64,000 bases of DNA from JAOUEA01 sp041287635 (GTDB lineage: Bacteria > Actinomycetota > UBA4738 > HRBIN12), in contig JBGGNG010000152.1 of assembly GCA_041287635.1 (NCBI GenBank), positions 3,115-67,114 of the forward strand, in the 5' to 3' direction. How positions within the stretch are numbered: position 1 is the first letter of the stretch; every line of letters starts with the position of its first letter. Position numbers and translations under genes: made by a program. The notes under the pieces were generated by a model that searched no databases, was not told where the DNA came from, and saw only the letters and a list, made by a program, of their open reading frames with translations. Positions 1 through 7,477 of this stretch are shown here, one piece after another.

Positions 1-181
1 CGGCCTGACGGACGCGAGGCGCGGAGACGATCGGTTCGGGGAGGAGCGGCTGGTGGAGGTTCTCTCCCTGCGATCCGGCGGCCCCGAGGAGGTCGTGGGC
101 CGAGCGATGGAGGCCGTGACGACCTTCGCAGCAGATGACCTCTCCGACGACATCGCCCTCTTGGTGGCGCGACGGCGATGA
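1..181 (+). CDS. C-terminal end of a PP2C/SpoIIE-type serine phosphatase (cut by window edge)
   Basis: Only the last 59 codons are inside the window. They read through motifs typical of the end of a PP2C SpoIIE domain: a G-L-T-D-A-R start, an F-G-E-E-R-L element, and a terminal D-D-I-A-L-L-V strand whose paired Asp residues normally bind catalytic metal. Such phosphatases (RsbU/RsbP family) dephosphorylate an STAS-domain anti-anti-sigma factor. The stop overlaps the next start as ATGA, and the next two genes encode exactly the STAS antagonist and the kinase. The family call from the tail alone is good. Sensor domains and total length are unknown. Confidence 0.8.
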   Translation, partial: GLTDARRGDDRFGEERLVEVLSLRSGGPEEVVGRAMEAVTTFAADDLSDDIALLVARRR

Positions 182-537
182 CCCTGCCTCCCTTCGAAAC
201 AAAGGTCGACGAGGACCGGTCGGTCGTTTCGGCGAGCGGAGACCTCGATCTGTCGAGCGCCCCCGCGCTCGAGCGGGCGATCGAGCGGGCGATCGACGGG
301 GACAACGACACGCTTACGCTCGACCTGCGCGGCTTGCGTTTCATCGATTCGACCGGACTGCGTCTGGTGCTGACCACCGATGCCAGGCTCCGAGAGCGCG
401 GCGGTCACCTGAGCGTCGTGAGGGGCCCTGAGGTGGTGCACCGTGTGTTCGAGCTCGCCGTGCTCGAGGACCGCCTGACGTTCGTGGATGGCCGCGACAT
501 CGGCGACGGTTCGACCGACGGTGAGAAACCGACATGA
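178..537 (+). CDS. STAS-domain anti-sigma factor antagonist (RsbV/SpoIIAA-like)
   Basis: This 119-residue protein is a single STAS domain. It has an N-terminal strand with G-D-L-D-L, then L-T-L-D-L-R, then the conserved phosphorylation loop F-I-D-S-T-G-L in which the Ser is the expected target of the partner kinase. In this family the unphosphorylated form binds the anti-sigma kinase and frees a sigma factor. It overlaps the upstream phosphatase and the downstream kinase by 4 nt each, so the three are probably translated as one unit. No sigma factor gene is visible in the window, so the regulated sigma cannot be named. Confidence 0.9.
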   Translation: MTLPPFETKVDEDRSVVSASGDLDLSSAPALERAIERAIDGDNDTLTLDLRGLRFIDSTGLRLVLTTDARLRERGGHLSVVRGPEVVHRVFELAVLEDRLTFVDGRDIGDGSTDGEKPT

Positions 538-941
538 CCCCTCCGGTGGTGGTCGTGCTGGAGCCGACGCCGAGCGCGGTCCGGCTCGCGCGTGCCTCGG
601 TCGACCGTCTGAGGGATCAGCTGACCGAGCGGCAGCTCGACGATGCTCGCCTGCTCGTGAGCGAGCTGGTCACCAACAGCCTTCGGCACGCCGCCCTCAC
701 GCCCGATCAATCGATCGAACTGACGCTGGAGGTCGACGCCGAGGTGTTACGCGCCGAGGTGCGTGACCCGGGGGAGGGATTCGTTCACGAGCCGCGCGCT
801 CCGGACCCTGAAAGTGCGGCTGGCTGGGGATTGTTCCTCGTGTCGAAGCTCGCGTCCCGATGGGGCGTGCAGCGCGACGGCTCCACGCGGGTCTGGTTCG
901 AGCTGCCGATATCGGCGTCTGCGTCCACCGGCGAGCACTGA
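534..941 (+). CDS. Anti-sigma factor serine kinase (RsbW-like, HATPase_c)
   Basis: The 135-residue product has GHKL ATPase boxes: an N-box-like S-E-L-V-T-N-S-L-R-H-A, a G1-type V-R-D-P-G-E-G-F, and a G2-type G-W-G-L-F-L-V-S-K-L-A. This is the layout of RsbW/SpoIIAB-type kinases, which phosphorylate STAS antagonists and sequester a sigma factor. It is the third member of a phosphatase–antagonist–kinase module with ATGA-type overlaps. Length is normal for a stand-alone kinase. A two-component-type role without a sigma factor is possible because many actinobacterial orphan RsbW proteins have no assigned sigma. Confidence 0.88.
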   Translation: MTPPVVVVLEPTPSAVRLARASVDRLRDQLTERQLDDARLLVSELVTNSLRHAALTPDQSIELTLEVDAEVLRAEVRDPGEGFVHEPRAPDPESAAGWGLFLVSKLASRWGVQRDGSTRVWFELPISASASTGEH

Positions 942-1016
942 CCCCGACGTTTCGCCGGACCGGCGCCCGGGTATCTGGCCGCTGATGCTTCCCAGTGGCG
1001 AGCCAGGAGGTCACGG

Positions 1017-1238
1017 ATGAGCCAGATCACGAACGCCTCGGTCGTACGCGGCCGCATGGCCCCGGGAGAGGTCCGGGCGACGTCGGTGCACGGACGAGGA
1101 CGTGTGTGCAGGGCCGCAGAGTGCGACACGGTGCTGTCGATGTACAACGCGACCGGATCGTGCTGGCAGCACGAGGAACCACACACCTACGTGCTCCAGG
1201 CCCCTCGCAAGAAGCGACGCGACGCGAGGGTGGCGTAG
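1017..1238 (+). CDS. Small conserved Cys/His protein, probable zinc-binding
   Basis: This 73-residue ORF has a strong AGGAGG ribosome site ending about 7 nt before the ATG. Its centre carries C-R-A-A-E-C-D-T-V-L-S-M-Y-N, then a further Cys and C-W-Q-H. The spacing C-x4-C plus C-x2-H looks like a small zinc-binding knuckle, and the T-x-L-S-x-Y-N core recurs in short actinobacterial proteins of unknown role (from memory of the family). The C-terminus is basic (P-R-K-K-R-R), which could suit nucleic acid binding. Function is unknown; that it is a gene is fairly secure. Confidence 0.65.
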   Translation: MSQITNASVVRGRMAPGEVRATSVHGRGRVCRAAECDTVLSMYNATGSCWQHEEPHTYVLQAPRKKRRDARVA

Positions 1239-1406
1239 ATGGAAGTGCGGCGGCCCCCCCTGCCGCACGCGCCGAGTCGGGGCCGGGGGCACGATCCGGT
1301 GCCTCCGCCCCGGCCGCCGGCGCCGCCGCAGCCACCTCCACCGCCGGAACCGACCCCGCAACCGGCGCCGGTTCCACCGCCACCGGTGATCGTCGTCGGC
1401 AGTTGA
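1239..1406 (+). CDS. Possible proline-rich 55-residue peptide
   Basis: An ATG follows directly after the TAG of the preceding gene and opens a 55-codon frame. About half of its residues are Pro, ending in a short hydrophobic V-I-V-V-G-S. There is no separate ribosome site; expression would depend on re-initiation from the upstream gene. The composition may simply reflect a CCG/CCA-rich stretch, and the opposite strand reads as poly-Gly. I list it because it fills the gap to the next gene in a coupled arrangement, but it may not be real. Confidence 0.3.
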   Translation: MEVRRPPLPHAPSRGRGHDPVPPPRPPAPPQPPPPPEPTPQPAPVPPPPVIVVGS

Positions 1407-1442
1407 CACGTACGAGCAACCATACGAATGGAAGGAGCACTG

Positions 1443-2162
1443 ATGCGAACCACCACCATCGACATCGATCGACCTCGAGGTGGGCCGTTGGTCCGCTGGG
1501 GCGCGATCGTGACCGGCGCGGTCTGGGGCCTCGCGATCATGGCCGTCCTGACCTCGCTCTGGCTTGCGCTCGCCTTCCCGTCCGGCATCGACGTGGTCCG
1601 CGACGAGCTCGAGTGGTTCCTCGCTGGATCGGGCGCCTTCGCCCTCTTCGTCGCGGGGCTCCTCGCCGGAATCCTCACCGACAATCGGGGCCCGGGCTCG
1701 GGCTGGCTGCATGGCATGACCGCGTGGGGCACGCTGCTGATCGCGACGCTCATCTTCGGCGTTCCCTCGATCTTCGGACTCTTCTCCGAGGTCCAGCTCC
1801 GGACGATCGACGGCGGCGATGTGCTCGGCACGGGCGTAAGCGACGCGATGTGGCCGACGTTCATCACGCTCGTGGTCGGTGCGGTGGCTGCCGCGATCGG
1901 GGGTCTGATCGGTGGAGCGCCGCGCCGCTCGGTCGGCTCGAGCGGGCTCGAGGCCGCCCGGTACGCCGAGTTCGACCGACGCTCGGACACGGAGCCACTC
2001 GACGACGAGCCACGCCTGCGCACGAACGCGGGCGACGTCGAGGGCGACGACGACCGGGTGATGGTTCGCCGGGCCGCCGACGGCAGCTACGTCGATCAGC
2101 ACGGCCGCCGGTTCACGCCGGAAACAACCGGCGCTCGCGGTTCCGACATCGATATCAGCTGA
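1443..2162 (+). CDS. Integral membrane protein of unknown function
   Basis: This 239-residue protein starts at the ATG preceded by GGAAGGAG, rather than at an in-frame ATG 15 nt upstream. It has four hydrophobic segments: residues ~18–42 (A-I-V-T-G-A-V-W-G-L type), ~58–78, ~90–115 and ~140–160, the last Gly/Ala-rich (G-G-L-I-G-G-A-P). The final 70 residues are acidic and hydrophilic, with R-R-A-A-D-G-S-Y-V-D-Q-H-G-R-R-F near the end. I do not recognise a named family. The layout (compact membrane domain plus charged cytoplasmic tail) is common among uncharacterised actinobacterial membrane proteins. Confidence 0.75.
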   Translation: MRTTTIDIDRPRGGPLVRWGAIVTGAVWGLAIMAVLTSLWLALAFPSGIDVVRDELEWFLAGSGAFALFVAGLLAGILTDNRGPGSGWLHGMTAWGTLLIATLIFGVPSIFGLFSEVQLRTIDGGDVLGTGVSDAMWPTFITLVVGAVAAAIGGLIGGAPRRSVGSSGLEAARYAEFDRRSDTEPLDDEPRLRTNAGDVEGDDDRVMVRRAADGSYVDQHGRRFTPETTGARGSDIDIS

Positions 2163-2267
2163 GCTCGCCGACCCACACCGGCGCGTGCGGGCCGGGGCCT
2201 GCCTCCTGGAGACCCCGGCCATGCGGCGTCTCGAGCGGGATCGCGCCCGGGGTAGGATTCCCGGGCC

Positions 2268-3173
2268 ATGAACCCGGTGAAGGCAGCACTCCTGTGGGCA
2301 TCAGAGAGTGCGCTCCTTAGGACCCGACTCCCACAGCTGTCGTTCGTGCAGCGCTCCGTCGCCCGCTTCATGCCGGGCGAGGACGCCGAGGACGCCCTGG
2401 GAGCAGCGGGTCGGCTGGCCTCTGAGGGCATCCCCGTGTCGTTCACGCGCCTGGGCGAGAACACGACCGATCTCGCCCAGGCCGCGGAGGCGGCGGGCGA
2501 CTACCTGAGGCTCCTCGACCGGATCGAGGAGCTCGGGCTCGATGCCGAGATCTCCGTGAAGCTCACCCAGCTCGGGTACGACCTCGACCCGGCCGTCACC
2601 GCCACCCACCTGGGACGCCTCGTCGACCGTTCAGCCGAGATCGACCGGACCTGCTGGATCGACATCGAGTCGACCCCGTACGTCGACGGCACCCTCGATC
2701 TCTACGAGGCACAGCTCGCCCGCTCGCCGAAGGTCGGGTTGTGTCTGCAGGCGTACCTGCGTCGCACCTACGACGACATCCAGCACCTGCTGCCTTCCGG
2801 TCCTTCCATCAGGCTCGTGAAGGGTGCCTACCGGGAGCCGAAGGACCTCGTCTTCACATCGAAGGCCGCGATCGACGAGAGCTACTACAGGCTCGCGCAG
2901 CACCTCGTGCAGGGTGGAGCCCGCCGCGTGGTCCTGGGGTCGCACGACACCGATCTGATCGGGCGCATCGAGACATCGCTGGGGGGGCACGACGACTTCG
3001 AGATCGCGATGCTCTTCGGCATCCGCGGCGACGAACAGCGGCGATACGCGAGCGAGGGCTACGCGATCCGCACCCTGATCTCGTACGGTCCGTCGTGGTA
3101 CCCATGGTTCATGCGCCGGATCGCCGAGAAGCCGGTCGAGAACACGCTGCTGGCACTCCGCAACCTCGTCTAA
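2268..3173 (+). CDS. Proline dehydrogenase (monofunctional, FAD-dependent)
   Basis: At 301 residues this matches the short monofunctional proline dehydrogenases that oxidise L-proline to 1-pyrroline-5-carboxylate and pass electrons to the quinone pool. The TIM-barrel signature runs in order: S-V-K-L-T-Q-L-G, W-I-D-I-E, L-C-L-Q-A-Y-L-R-R-T, I-R-L-V-K-G-A-Y-R-E-P, H-D, F-E-I-A-M-L-F-G-I, and the terminal Y-G-x-x-W-Y-P-W-F-M-R-R-I-A-E-K-P-x-E-N that shapes the FAD/substrate pocket. No P5C dehydrogenase lies next to it. Instead a DapA-family gene follows after 31 nt, suggesting a linked imino-acid catabolic step. Confidence 0.93.
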   Translation: MNPVKAALLWASESALLRTRLPQLSFVQRSVARFMPGEDAEDALGAAGRLASEGIPVSFTRLGENTTDLAQAAEAAGDYLRLLDRIEELGLDAEISVKLTQLGYDLDPAVTATHLGRLVDRSAEIDRTCWIDIESTPYVDGTLDLYEAQLARSPKVGLCLQAYLRRTYDDIQHLLPSGPSIRLVKGAYREPKDLVFTSKAAIDESYYRLAQHLVQGGARRVVLGSHDTDLIGRIETSLGGHDDFEIAMLFGIRGDEQRRYASEGYAIRTLISYGPSWYPWFMRRIAEKPVENTLLALRNLV

Positions 3174-3204
3174 GTCGGCTGCGCCTCCACGTAGACTCCC
3201 GGCC

Positions 3205-4074
3205 ATGATGCCACGCCTGCACGGGGCGATCGCGGCGAGCGTGACCCCGATGCGTGAGGGTGGCCGAGCCGTCGACGTCGACGCGATCGAGGGCCTCACC
3301 CGGTTCCTCGCCGACGGGGGGGTCGACGGCGTGCTCGCATGCGGCACCACGGGAGAGGGCGTGCTCCTCGACGTGGTGGAACGTCGCGCGGTCTCGGAAG
3401 CCTTCGTGGCACATGCTCCCGAGGACTTCGATGTCGCCGTCCACGCCGGGGCTCAGACGACGAGGGACACGATCGCGCTCGCTGCCCACGCCCAGGAGAT
3501 CGGCGCCGCGGCGGTCGCTGTGATCGCCCCGCCGTACTTCCCGCTCGACGGCTACGAGCTCACGCGCCACCTCGCAAGCGCGGCGAACGCCGCGGATCCT
3601 CTGCCGTTCTACGTCTACGAGTTCGCGGGGCGCAGTGGATACGCGATCCCGCTCGCCGTGGTGGCCCGGGTGCAGGAGTCGGCTCCGAACGTCGTGGGCA
3701 TGAAGGTCTCGGACTCCCCCTTCGCCGCGGTCGAGCCCTACCTCGGGCTCGACCTCGAGGTCTTCATCGGGTCGGAGCCACTCGCGTTGCAGGGCATGGC
3801 GGCTGGCGCGATCGGTACCGTGAGCGGCCTGGCCGCCGCGTTCCCCGCGATCACGGCCTCCCTCGTGCACGAGCGGAGCGACGCCGCGCACACCCAGGTC
3901 TGCCGCCTGCGAGACGAGCTCGCCGGTATCCCCTTCCACGCCGCGCTCAAGGAGGTGCTCGTCGCCCGCGACGTGCTCGTGGACCCCGCCGTGCGGGCTC
4001 CGTTGCGCGGGCTCGACGACATCGAGCGCGAGCGCGTGCTGGGACTCTCCCGGGAACTGCTGGGCCCAAGCTAG
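3205..4074 (+). CDS. Dihydrodipicolinate synthase/N-acetylneuraminate lyase family aldolase
   Basis: The 289-residue protein is a class I aldolase of the DapA/NanA superfamily. It shows the G-T-T-G-E motif (residues ~47–51), a Y-E-F-A-G-R-S-G segment that replaces the usual Y-N-x-P-x-R-T-G (catalytic Tyr ~138), and the Schiff-base Lys in V-V-G-M-K-V-S (Lys ~167). A late G-x-E-x-L-A-L-Q-G-M-A-A-G-A-I-G-T-V-S-G matches the family. The unusual pyruvate-site variant and the neighbouring proline dehydrogenase argue against true lysine-pathway DapA. A role on 4-hydroxy-2-oxoglutarate or a related keto acid from (hydroxy)proline is an inference. The TAG stop shares the palindrome CTAG with the stop of the convergent gene. 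Confidence 0.85.
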   Translation: MMPRLHGAIAASVTPMREGGRAVDVDAIEGLTRFLADGGVDGVLACGTTGEGVLLDVVERRAVSEAFVAHAPEDFDVAVHAGAQTTRDTIALAAHAQEIGAAAVAVIAPPYFPLDGYELTRHLASAANAADPLPFYVYEFAGRSGYAIPLAVVARVQESAPNVVGMKVSDSPFAAVEPYLGLDLEVFIGSEPLALQGMAAGAIGTVSGLAAAFPAITASLVHERSDAAHTQVCRLRDELAGIPFHAALKEVLVARDVLVDPAVRAPLRGLDDIERERVLGLSRELLGPS

Positions 4075-4550
4075 CTCGGCTTCTCCGGTGGCGGGAGGTG
4101 CCGCGCCTCGGCGTGTCGCAGCACGAACGAGAAGGTGCCGTCGGGCTCGATCACCCCATAGCGGATGAGGGCGAGGTCGGCGATGCCCTGCTCCCGTGCC
4201 GACGACACGACTTCCTCCGAGGTGAGGCGCTCCATCACCAGCGGCTCATCGAGGAGCCTGCCCTCGTCGACCACGACGATCGGGACGCCCTCGATCACCT
4301 TCTTCGAACCCCGCCATCGGTAGCCCACGTACGACGTCGCCACGACCAGCAGCGCGATCGTGCCGACCGCGAGCATGGCGCCGGTCACCGACATGTCCTC
4401 CTGGGTCACGCCCTGCTGCACGAGGTCGCCGATCGTCACGATCAGCACGAGCTCGAACGCCGACATCTCGGCGAGCTCCTTCTTGCCGATCGCGCGGGTG
4501 AGCATCCACAGGAAGGCGTAGATCACGACCGCCCGCAGCACGATCTCCAT
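4071..4550 (-). CDS. DUF421 (YetF-like) membrane protein
   Basis: The 159-residue protein has three N-terminal membrane segments with the family signature F-L-W-M-L-T-R-A-I-G-K-K-E-L-A-E-M followed by F-E-L-V-L-I-V-T-I-G-D-L. It ends in a soluble alpha/beta domain (V-I-E-G-V-P-I-V-V-V-D-E-G, then L-A-L-I-R-Y-G-V-I-E-P-D-G). This is the DUF421/YetF organisation; biochemical function in the family is poorly defined. It is the last gene of a leftward trio: its ATG shares one base with the TGA of the upstream gene (TGATG), so translation is probably coupled. Confidence 0.9.
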   Translation of the reverse strand: MEIVLRAVVIYAFLWMLTRAIGKKELAEMSAFELVLIVTIGDLVQQGVTQEDMSVTGAMLAVGTIALLVVATSYVGYRWRGSKKVIEGVPIVVVDEGRLLDEPLVMERLTSEEVVSSAREQGIADLALIRYGVIEPDGTFSFVLRHAEARHLPPPEKPS

Positions 4551-5086
4551 CAGGGCATCACCACCGTTCGGTACTCCACCGACAGTGGGGGAAGACCCTC
4601 GGACTCGATCGCGGTGACGGCGCTCGCGCCGAGGTTGAAGGTCGGTGTCGCACGACCGTCGAACGAGAGCTCGAACACCTCGCCCTGCGGGCGCTCGAAC
4701 GTCAGCAGCAGGTCGTCACCGCGAACCGTCGTGGCTGAAGGCTCCGGGTACCACTGATTGAAGTCGAACGACTCGAAGTACCCCTTGGTGGTGACGATCG
4801 TCACCGGCCCCGGGAACCCGGCGTCGCGACGGACCTCGACGCTCCACGGGGTCGAGAGGCCCGGTCTCGTGACCGAGGCGTAGGTCACCGCCAGGCTCGT
4901 CCCGTCGGATTCGGCGGACGCCTGGCCGACCCGCACGCCGACGAGGTTCGCGACACCGAGCACCACGAGCACACCGAGGACCCCGGTACCGACGCGACGC
5001 ATCGCTCGGAACCGGCGCTGACTCTCGATCGGCACATCGTCGGGCCGGGTCGACGTGGCGCTCCCCCCCTCGGCCACGTGACTCAC
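4550..5086 (-). CDS. Single-pass membrane protein of unknown function, upstream of DUF421
   Basis: I place the start at a GTG that overlaps the upstream stop as GTGA, giving 178 residues. An internal ATG would give 150 residues. Residues ~1–28 are hydrophilic. A hydrophobic stretch (V-G-T-G-V-L-G-V-L-V-V-L-G-V-A-N-L-V-G-V) follows at ~32–52, then an extracytoplasmic beta-rich domain containing P-W-S-V-E-V-R-R, D-F-N-Q-W-Y-P-E-P and a G-E-V-F-E-L-S-F-D-G-R strand. I do not recognise a named family. Tight coupling to DUF421 suggests the two membrane proteins act together. Confidence 0.72.
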   Translation of the reverse strand: MSHVAEGGSATSTRPDDVPIESQRRFRAMRRVGTGVLGVLVVLGVANLVGVRVGQASAESDGTSLAVTYASVTRPGLSTPWSVEVRRDAGFPGPVTIVTTKGYFESFDFNQWYPEPSATTVRGDDLLLTFERPQGEVFELSFDGRATPTFNLGASAVTAIESEGLPPLSVEYRTVVMP

Positions 5087-5430
5087 CGACTTCGTCGACC
5101 GGTGCGGCGGTTCACCGCCCGCAGCAGCTGCTCCTTGTTCATCCGGGATCGACCGTCGATGTTCAGGTCCTTCGCCTCCTCGTACAGCTGATCCCGGGTA
5201 CGACCACCGGCGCCTCGATGCGAACGGAGACCCCCACGGCGTCCGCTCGAGATGTCCTCGCGTGACGAGCGAGAGCTCGTCTTCGCCTCCCCCGAGCGGG
5301 CGCGCTCCTTGTTGACCGTGCGCGCCGCGATCTCTTCGGACGAATCCTCGGACCGGCCGCGTTCGCGCAGCCCCTCCTTGATGTGCTCGTACTGGCGTTC
5401 CCGCTTCGCGTTCCACCCCTTCTGCGGCAT
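5083..5430 (-). CDS. Small basic protein with C-terminal Rho_N/SAP-like motif
   Basis: Start chosen at M-P-Q-K-G-W-N-A-K-R-E-R-Q-Y-E because an AGGAGG lies 8 nt upstream; a longer reading frame begins earlier but lacks a site. The 115-residue protein begins with a conserved block (Y-E-H-I-K-E-G-L-R-E-R-G, E-I-A-A-R-T-V-N-K-E-R-A-R) found in small 'plasmid stabilisation-like' proteins. It ends with T-R-D-Q-L-Y-E-E-A-K-x-L-x-I-x-G-R-S-R-M-N-K-E-Q-L, which resembles the Rho-terminator N-terminal/SAP fold that binds nucleic acid. The middle is Ser/Arg/Gly-rich and probably disordered. Role unknown. Confidence 0.8.
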   Translation of the reverse strand: MPQKGWNAKRERQYEHIKEGLRERGRSEDSSEEIAARTVNKERARSGEAKTSSRSSREDISSGRRGGLRSHRGAGGRTRDQLYEEAKDLNIDGRSRMNKEQLLRAVNRRTGRRSR

Positions 5431-5492
5431 CACGCATCCCTCCTCGTCGGACGCCTCGGTGGTTCCCTCCGGATCGGGTCGGCAAACGCGGT

Positions 5493-5522
5493 TTGACATC
5501 GGTTCCGCGACGCGGATACGTT
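5493..5522 (+). promoter_or_regulatory. Probable sigma-A-type promoter of the sulfite-reduction operon
   Basis: TTGACA at 5493–5498 is a perfect −35 element. TACGTT at 5517–5522 fits a TANNNT −10 with an 18-nt spacer. Transcription would begin near 5529, about 30 nt before the leader ORF. The element sits in the divergent gap upstream of the leftward small basic gene. Confidence 0.55.
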
Positions 5523-5558
5523 GCACCTGCAAATCCGACCTGAGGGGTACGAATCAAC

Positions 5559-5669
5559 GTGATCCGCACGCGCACGGCCGGGCTGGTGGGGGCCATGATT
5601 CCCTCGCGCCTCTGCGGCATGGCCGCGACCTGCGGCGCCTCGAGCGCCGACCCGCGCGCGCGGACCTGA
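5559..5669 (+). CDS. Cys-containing leader peptide upstream of sulfite reductase
   Basis: A GTG-initiated 36-codon ORF, preceded by GAGGGG about 11 nt upstream, lies between the promoter at 5493 and the reductase gene. The peptide begins V-I-R-T-R-T-A-G-L-V-G-A and its core reads S-R-L-C-G-M-A-A-T-C-G-A-S, with two Cys six residues apart. Short 'putative leader peptides' with a related Cys core precede sulfur-assimilation genes in many actinomycetes, and Cys-codon attenuation of such operons is known in mycobacteria. An internal ATG at 5595 would give 24 residues that still contain both Cys. I infer that ribosome stalling at the UGC codons senses Cys-tRNA supply. Confidence 0.6.
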   Translation: MIRTRTAGLVGAMIPSRLCGMAATCGASSADPRART

Positions 5670-5696
5670 CCTTCCCCACTCACCACCGCACCGCCC

Positions 5697-5718
5697 GGGC
5701 CGCCGCGATCGGCGGCCC
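5697..5718 (+). promoter_or_regulatory. GC-rich perfect hairpin between leader peptide and reductase gene
   Basis: GGGCCGCCG (5697–5705) and CGGCGGCCC (5710–5718) pair perfectly across a CGAT loop. The stem starts 28 nt after the leader stop and ends 31 nt before the reductase ATG. No U-tract follows (TTCGCG only), so it could be a weak or Rho-assisted attenuator, or a structure that hides the ribosome site until the leader is stalled. Confidence 0.55.
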
Positions 5719-5749
5719 TTCGCGTTCCCCGGACCGGCAGCACCGGACG

Positions 5750-7477
5750 ATGCCTATGACCGACACCTCGACCCCGGCCCCACGAACCCCACGCCCTCGC
5801 GGCGAGGGGCAGTGGGGCATGGGTTACCACGAGCCACTGAACCCAGCCGAGCAGATCAAGAAGGAAGACGACGGACTCAACGTCCGCGAGCGGATCGAAC
5901 ACATCTTTGCGCCCGGCGGCTTCCGATCGATCGGCAAGCAGGACCTGCGCAGCCGCATGCGGTGGTGGGGGTTGTACACGCAGCGCACGCAGGGCGTGCC
6001 GGGCGACCGCACCGGCAGCGCCGAGCCCGAGGAGCTCGAGGACGAGTTCTTCATGATGCGCATCCGCATCGACGGCGGGGCGATGACCGCCGACCAGCTC
6101 CGGGCGATCGCGTGGGCGAGTGAGCGCTTCGGCCGCGACGTCGCCGACGTGACCGATCGCCAGAACGTGCAGCTGCACTGGATCCGCATCGAGGACGTGC
6201 CTCCGATCTGGGAGCGCATCGAGTCGGTCGGCCTGTCGACGCAGGAAGCTTGCGGCGACACGCCGCGCGTGATCCTCGGCTGCCCACTCGCGGGGGTCAC
6301 CGCCGACGAGGTATTCGACGCGACGCCCGATGTCCGGGCGGTCGCGGAGCGGTTCGTCGGCGACCCGGCGTTCTCGAACCTGCCGCGCAAGTACAAGACC
6401 TCGATCAGCGGGTGCGCCGCCGGATGCACGAACCACGAGATCAACGACGTCTCCTTCGTGGGCGTGGCCGGACCCGGCGGCGAGCTCGGGTACGACCTGC
6501 AGGTGGGGGGCGGCCTCTCGACGAACCCGATGTTCGCGCAGCGCCTGGGCGCGTTCGTGCCCCGCGAGCGCGTCCCGGAGGTCTGGGCGGGGGTCACGGC
6601 GTTGTTCCGCGAGTACGGCTACCGGCGCTCGCGCAACCACGCCCGCCTGAAGTTCCTCGTGAAGGACTGGGGCGCCGAACGCGTGCGTGAGGTGCTGGAG
6701 CGGGAGTTCCTCGAACACGGGCACCTGGCCGACGGACCCCCACCCCAACCGGCGCCGATGGGGGCCCGGGAGCACCTCGGGGTGATGCCGCAACGCGACG
6801 GCCGGGTGTCGGTGGGGTTCGCCCCTCGGGCGGGTCGCGTCGCCGGGCACCAACTGCGCCTCGTCGCCGATCTGGCCGACAGGTTCGGCTCGGGATCGGT
6901 TCGGGCGACCGCACAGCAGAAGCTCGTGATCGTCGACGTGCAGGCATCCCGGGCCGACGAGCTCGTCGCCGACCTCGACGGGCTCGACCTGCGAGCTCGC
7001 GGCAGCGTCTTCCGGCGGTCGACCATGGCGTGCACGGGCATCGAGTTCTGCAAGCTCGCGATCGGCGAGACCAAGGGCCGGGCGACCTGGATCACGAGCG
7101 AGCTCGAGGCTCGGATGCCGGACTTCGACGAGGATGTGCGGATCCACGTGAACGGGTGCCCGAACTCGTGCGCACGGTTCCAGGTCGCGGACATCGGACT
7201 GATGTCGGCGCTGCGCGCGAGACCCGACGGCACGAAGAGCGACGCGTTCCTCGTGCATCTGGGGGGCACGATGGGCGACGGCGCGGCTTTCGGCCGCAAG
7301 GTCCGCGGGGTGAAGGTCTACGCCGAGGACACCGCCGACTACCTCGAGCTGCTGCTGCGCCGCTACGGAAGCCAGCGTGCCGACGGCGACACGTTCTCGT
7401 CGTTCGTGAACGGCCTCGACGCCGATGCGCTGGCACGGTTCGCGGAGCCCGCGGCCGCCCACGGGGAGCTGCGATGA
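5750..7477 (+). CDS. Ferredoxin-dependent sulfite (or nitrite) reductase, NirA/Sir type
   Basis: This 575-residue enzyme reduces sulfite to sulfide (or nitrite to ammonia) with six electrons from ferredoxin. It uses coupled siroheme and [4Fe-4S]. Two ferredoxin-like half-domains precede siroheme-binding repeats. The cluster ligands are visible as Cys428-x5-Cys434 (A-C-T-G-I-E-F-C) and Cys470-x3-Cys474 (G-C-P-N-S-C). The first half carries L-P-R-K-Y-K-T-S-I-S-G-C and R-Q-N-V-Q-L-H. Start is the first of two ATGs (M-P-M-T). The downstream APS reductase and siroheme genes, with no nitrate reductase nearby, point to sulfite as substrate. The leader peptide and hairpin upstream suggest Cys-responsive control. 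Confidence 0.92.
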   Translation: MPMTDTSTPAPRTPRPRGEGQWGMGYHEPLNPAEQIKKEDDGLNVRERIEHIFAPGGFRSIGKQDLRSRMRWWGLYTQRTQGVPGDRTGSAEPEELEDEFFMMRIRIDGGAMTADQLRAIAWASERFGRDVADVTDRQNVQLHWIRIEDVPPIWERIESVGLSTQEACGDTPRVILGCPLAGVTADEVFDATPDVRAVAERFVGDPAFSNLPRKYKTSISGCAAGCTNHEINDVSFVGVAGPGGELGYDLQVGGGLSTNPMFAQRLGAFVPRERVPEVWAGVTALFREYGYRRSRNHARLKFLVKDWGAERVREVLEREFLEHGHLADGPPPQPAPMGAREHLGVMPQRDGRVSVGFAPRAGRVAGHQLRLVADLADRFGSGSVRATAQQKLVIVDVQASRADELVADLDGLDLRARGSVFRRSTMACTGIEFCKLAIGETKGRATWITSELEARMPDFDEDVRIHVNGCPNSCARFQVADIGLMSALRARPDGTKSDAFLVHLGGTMGDGAAFGRKVRGVKVYAEDTADYLELLLRRYGSQRADGDTFSSFVNGLDADALARFAEPAAAHGELR

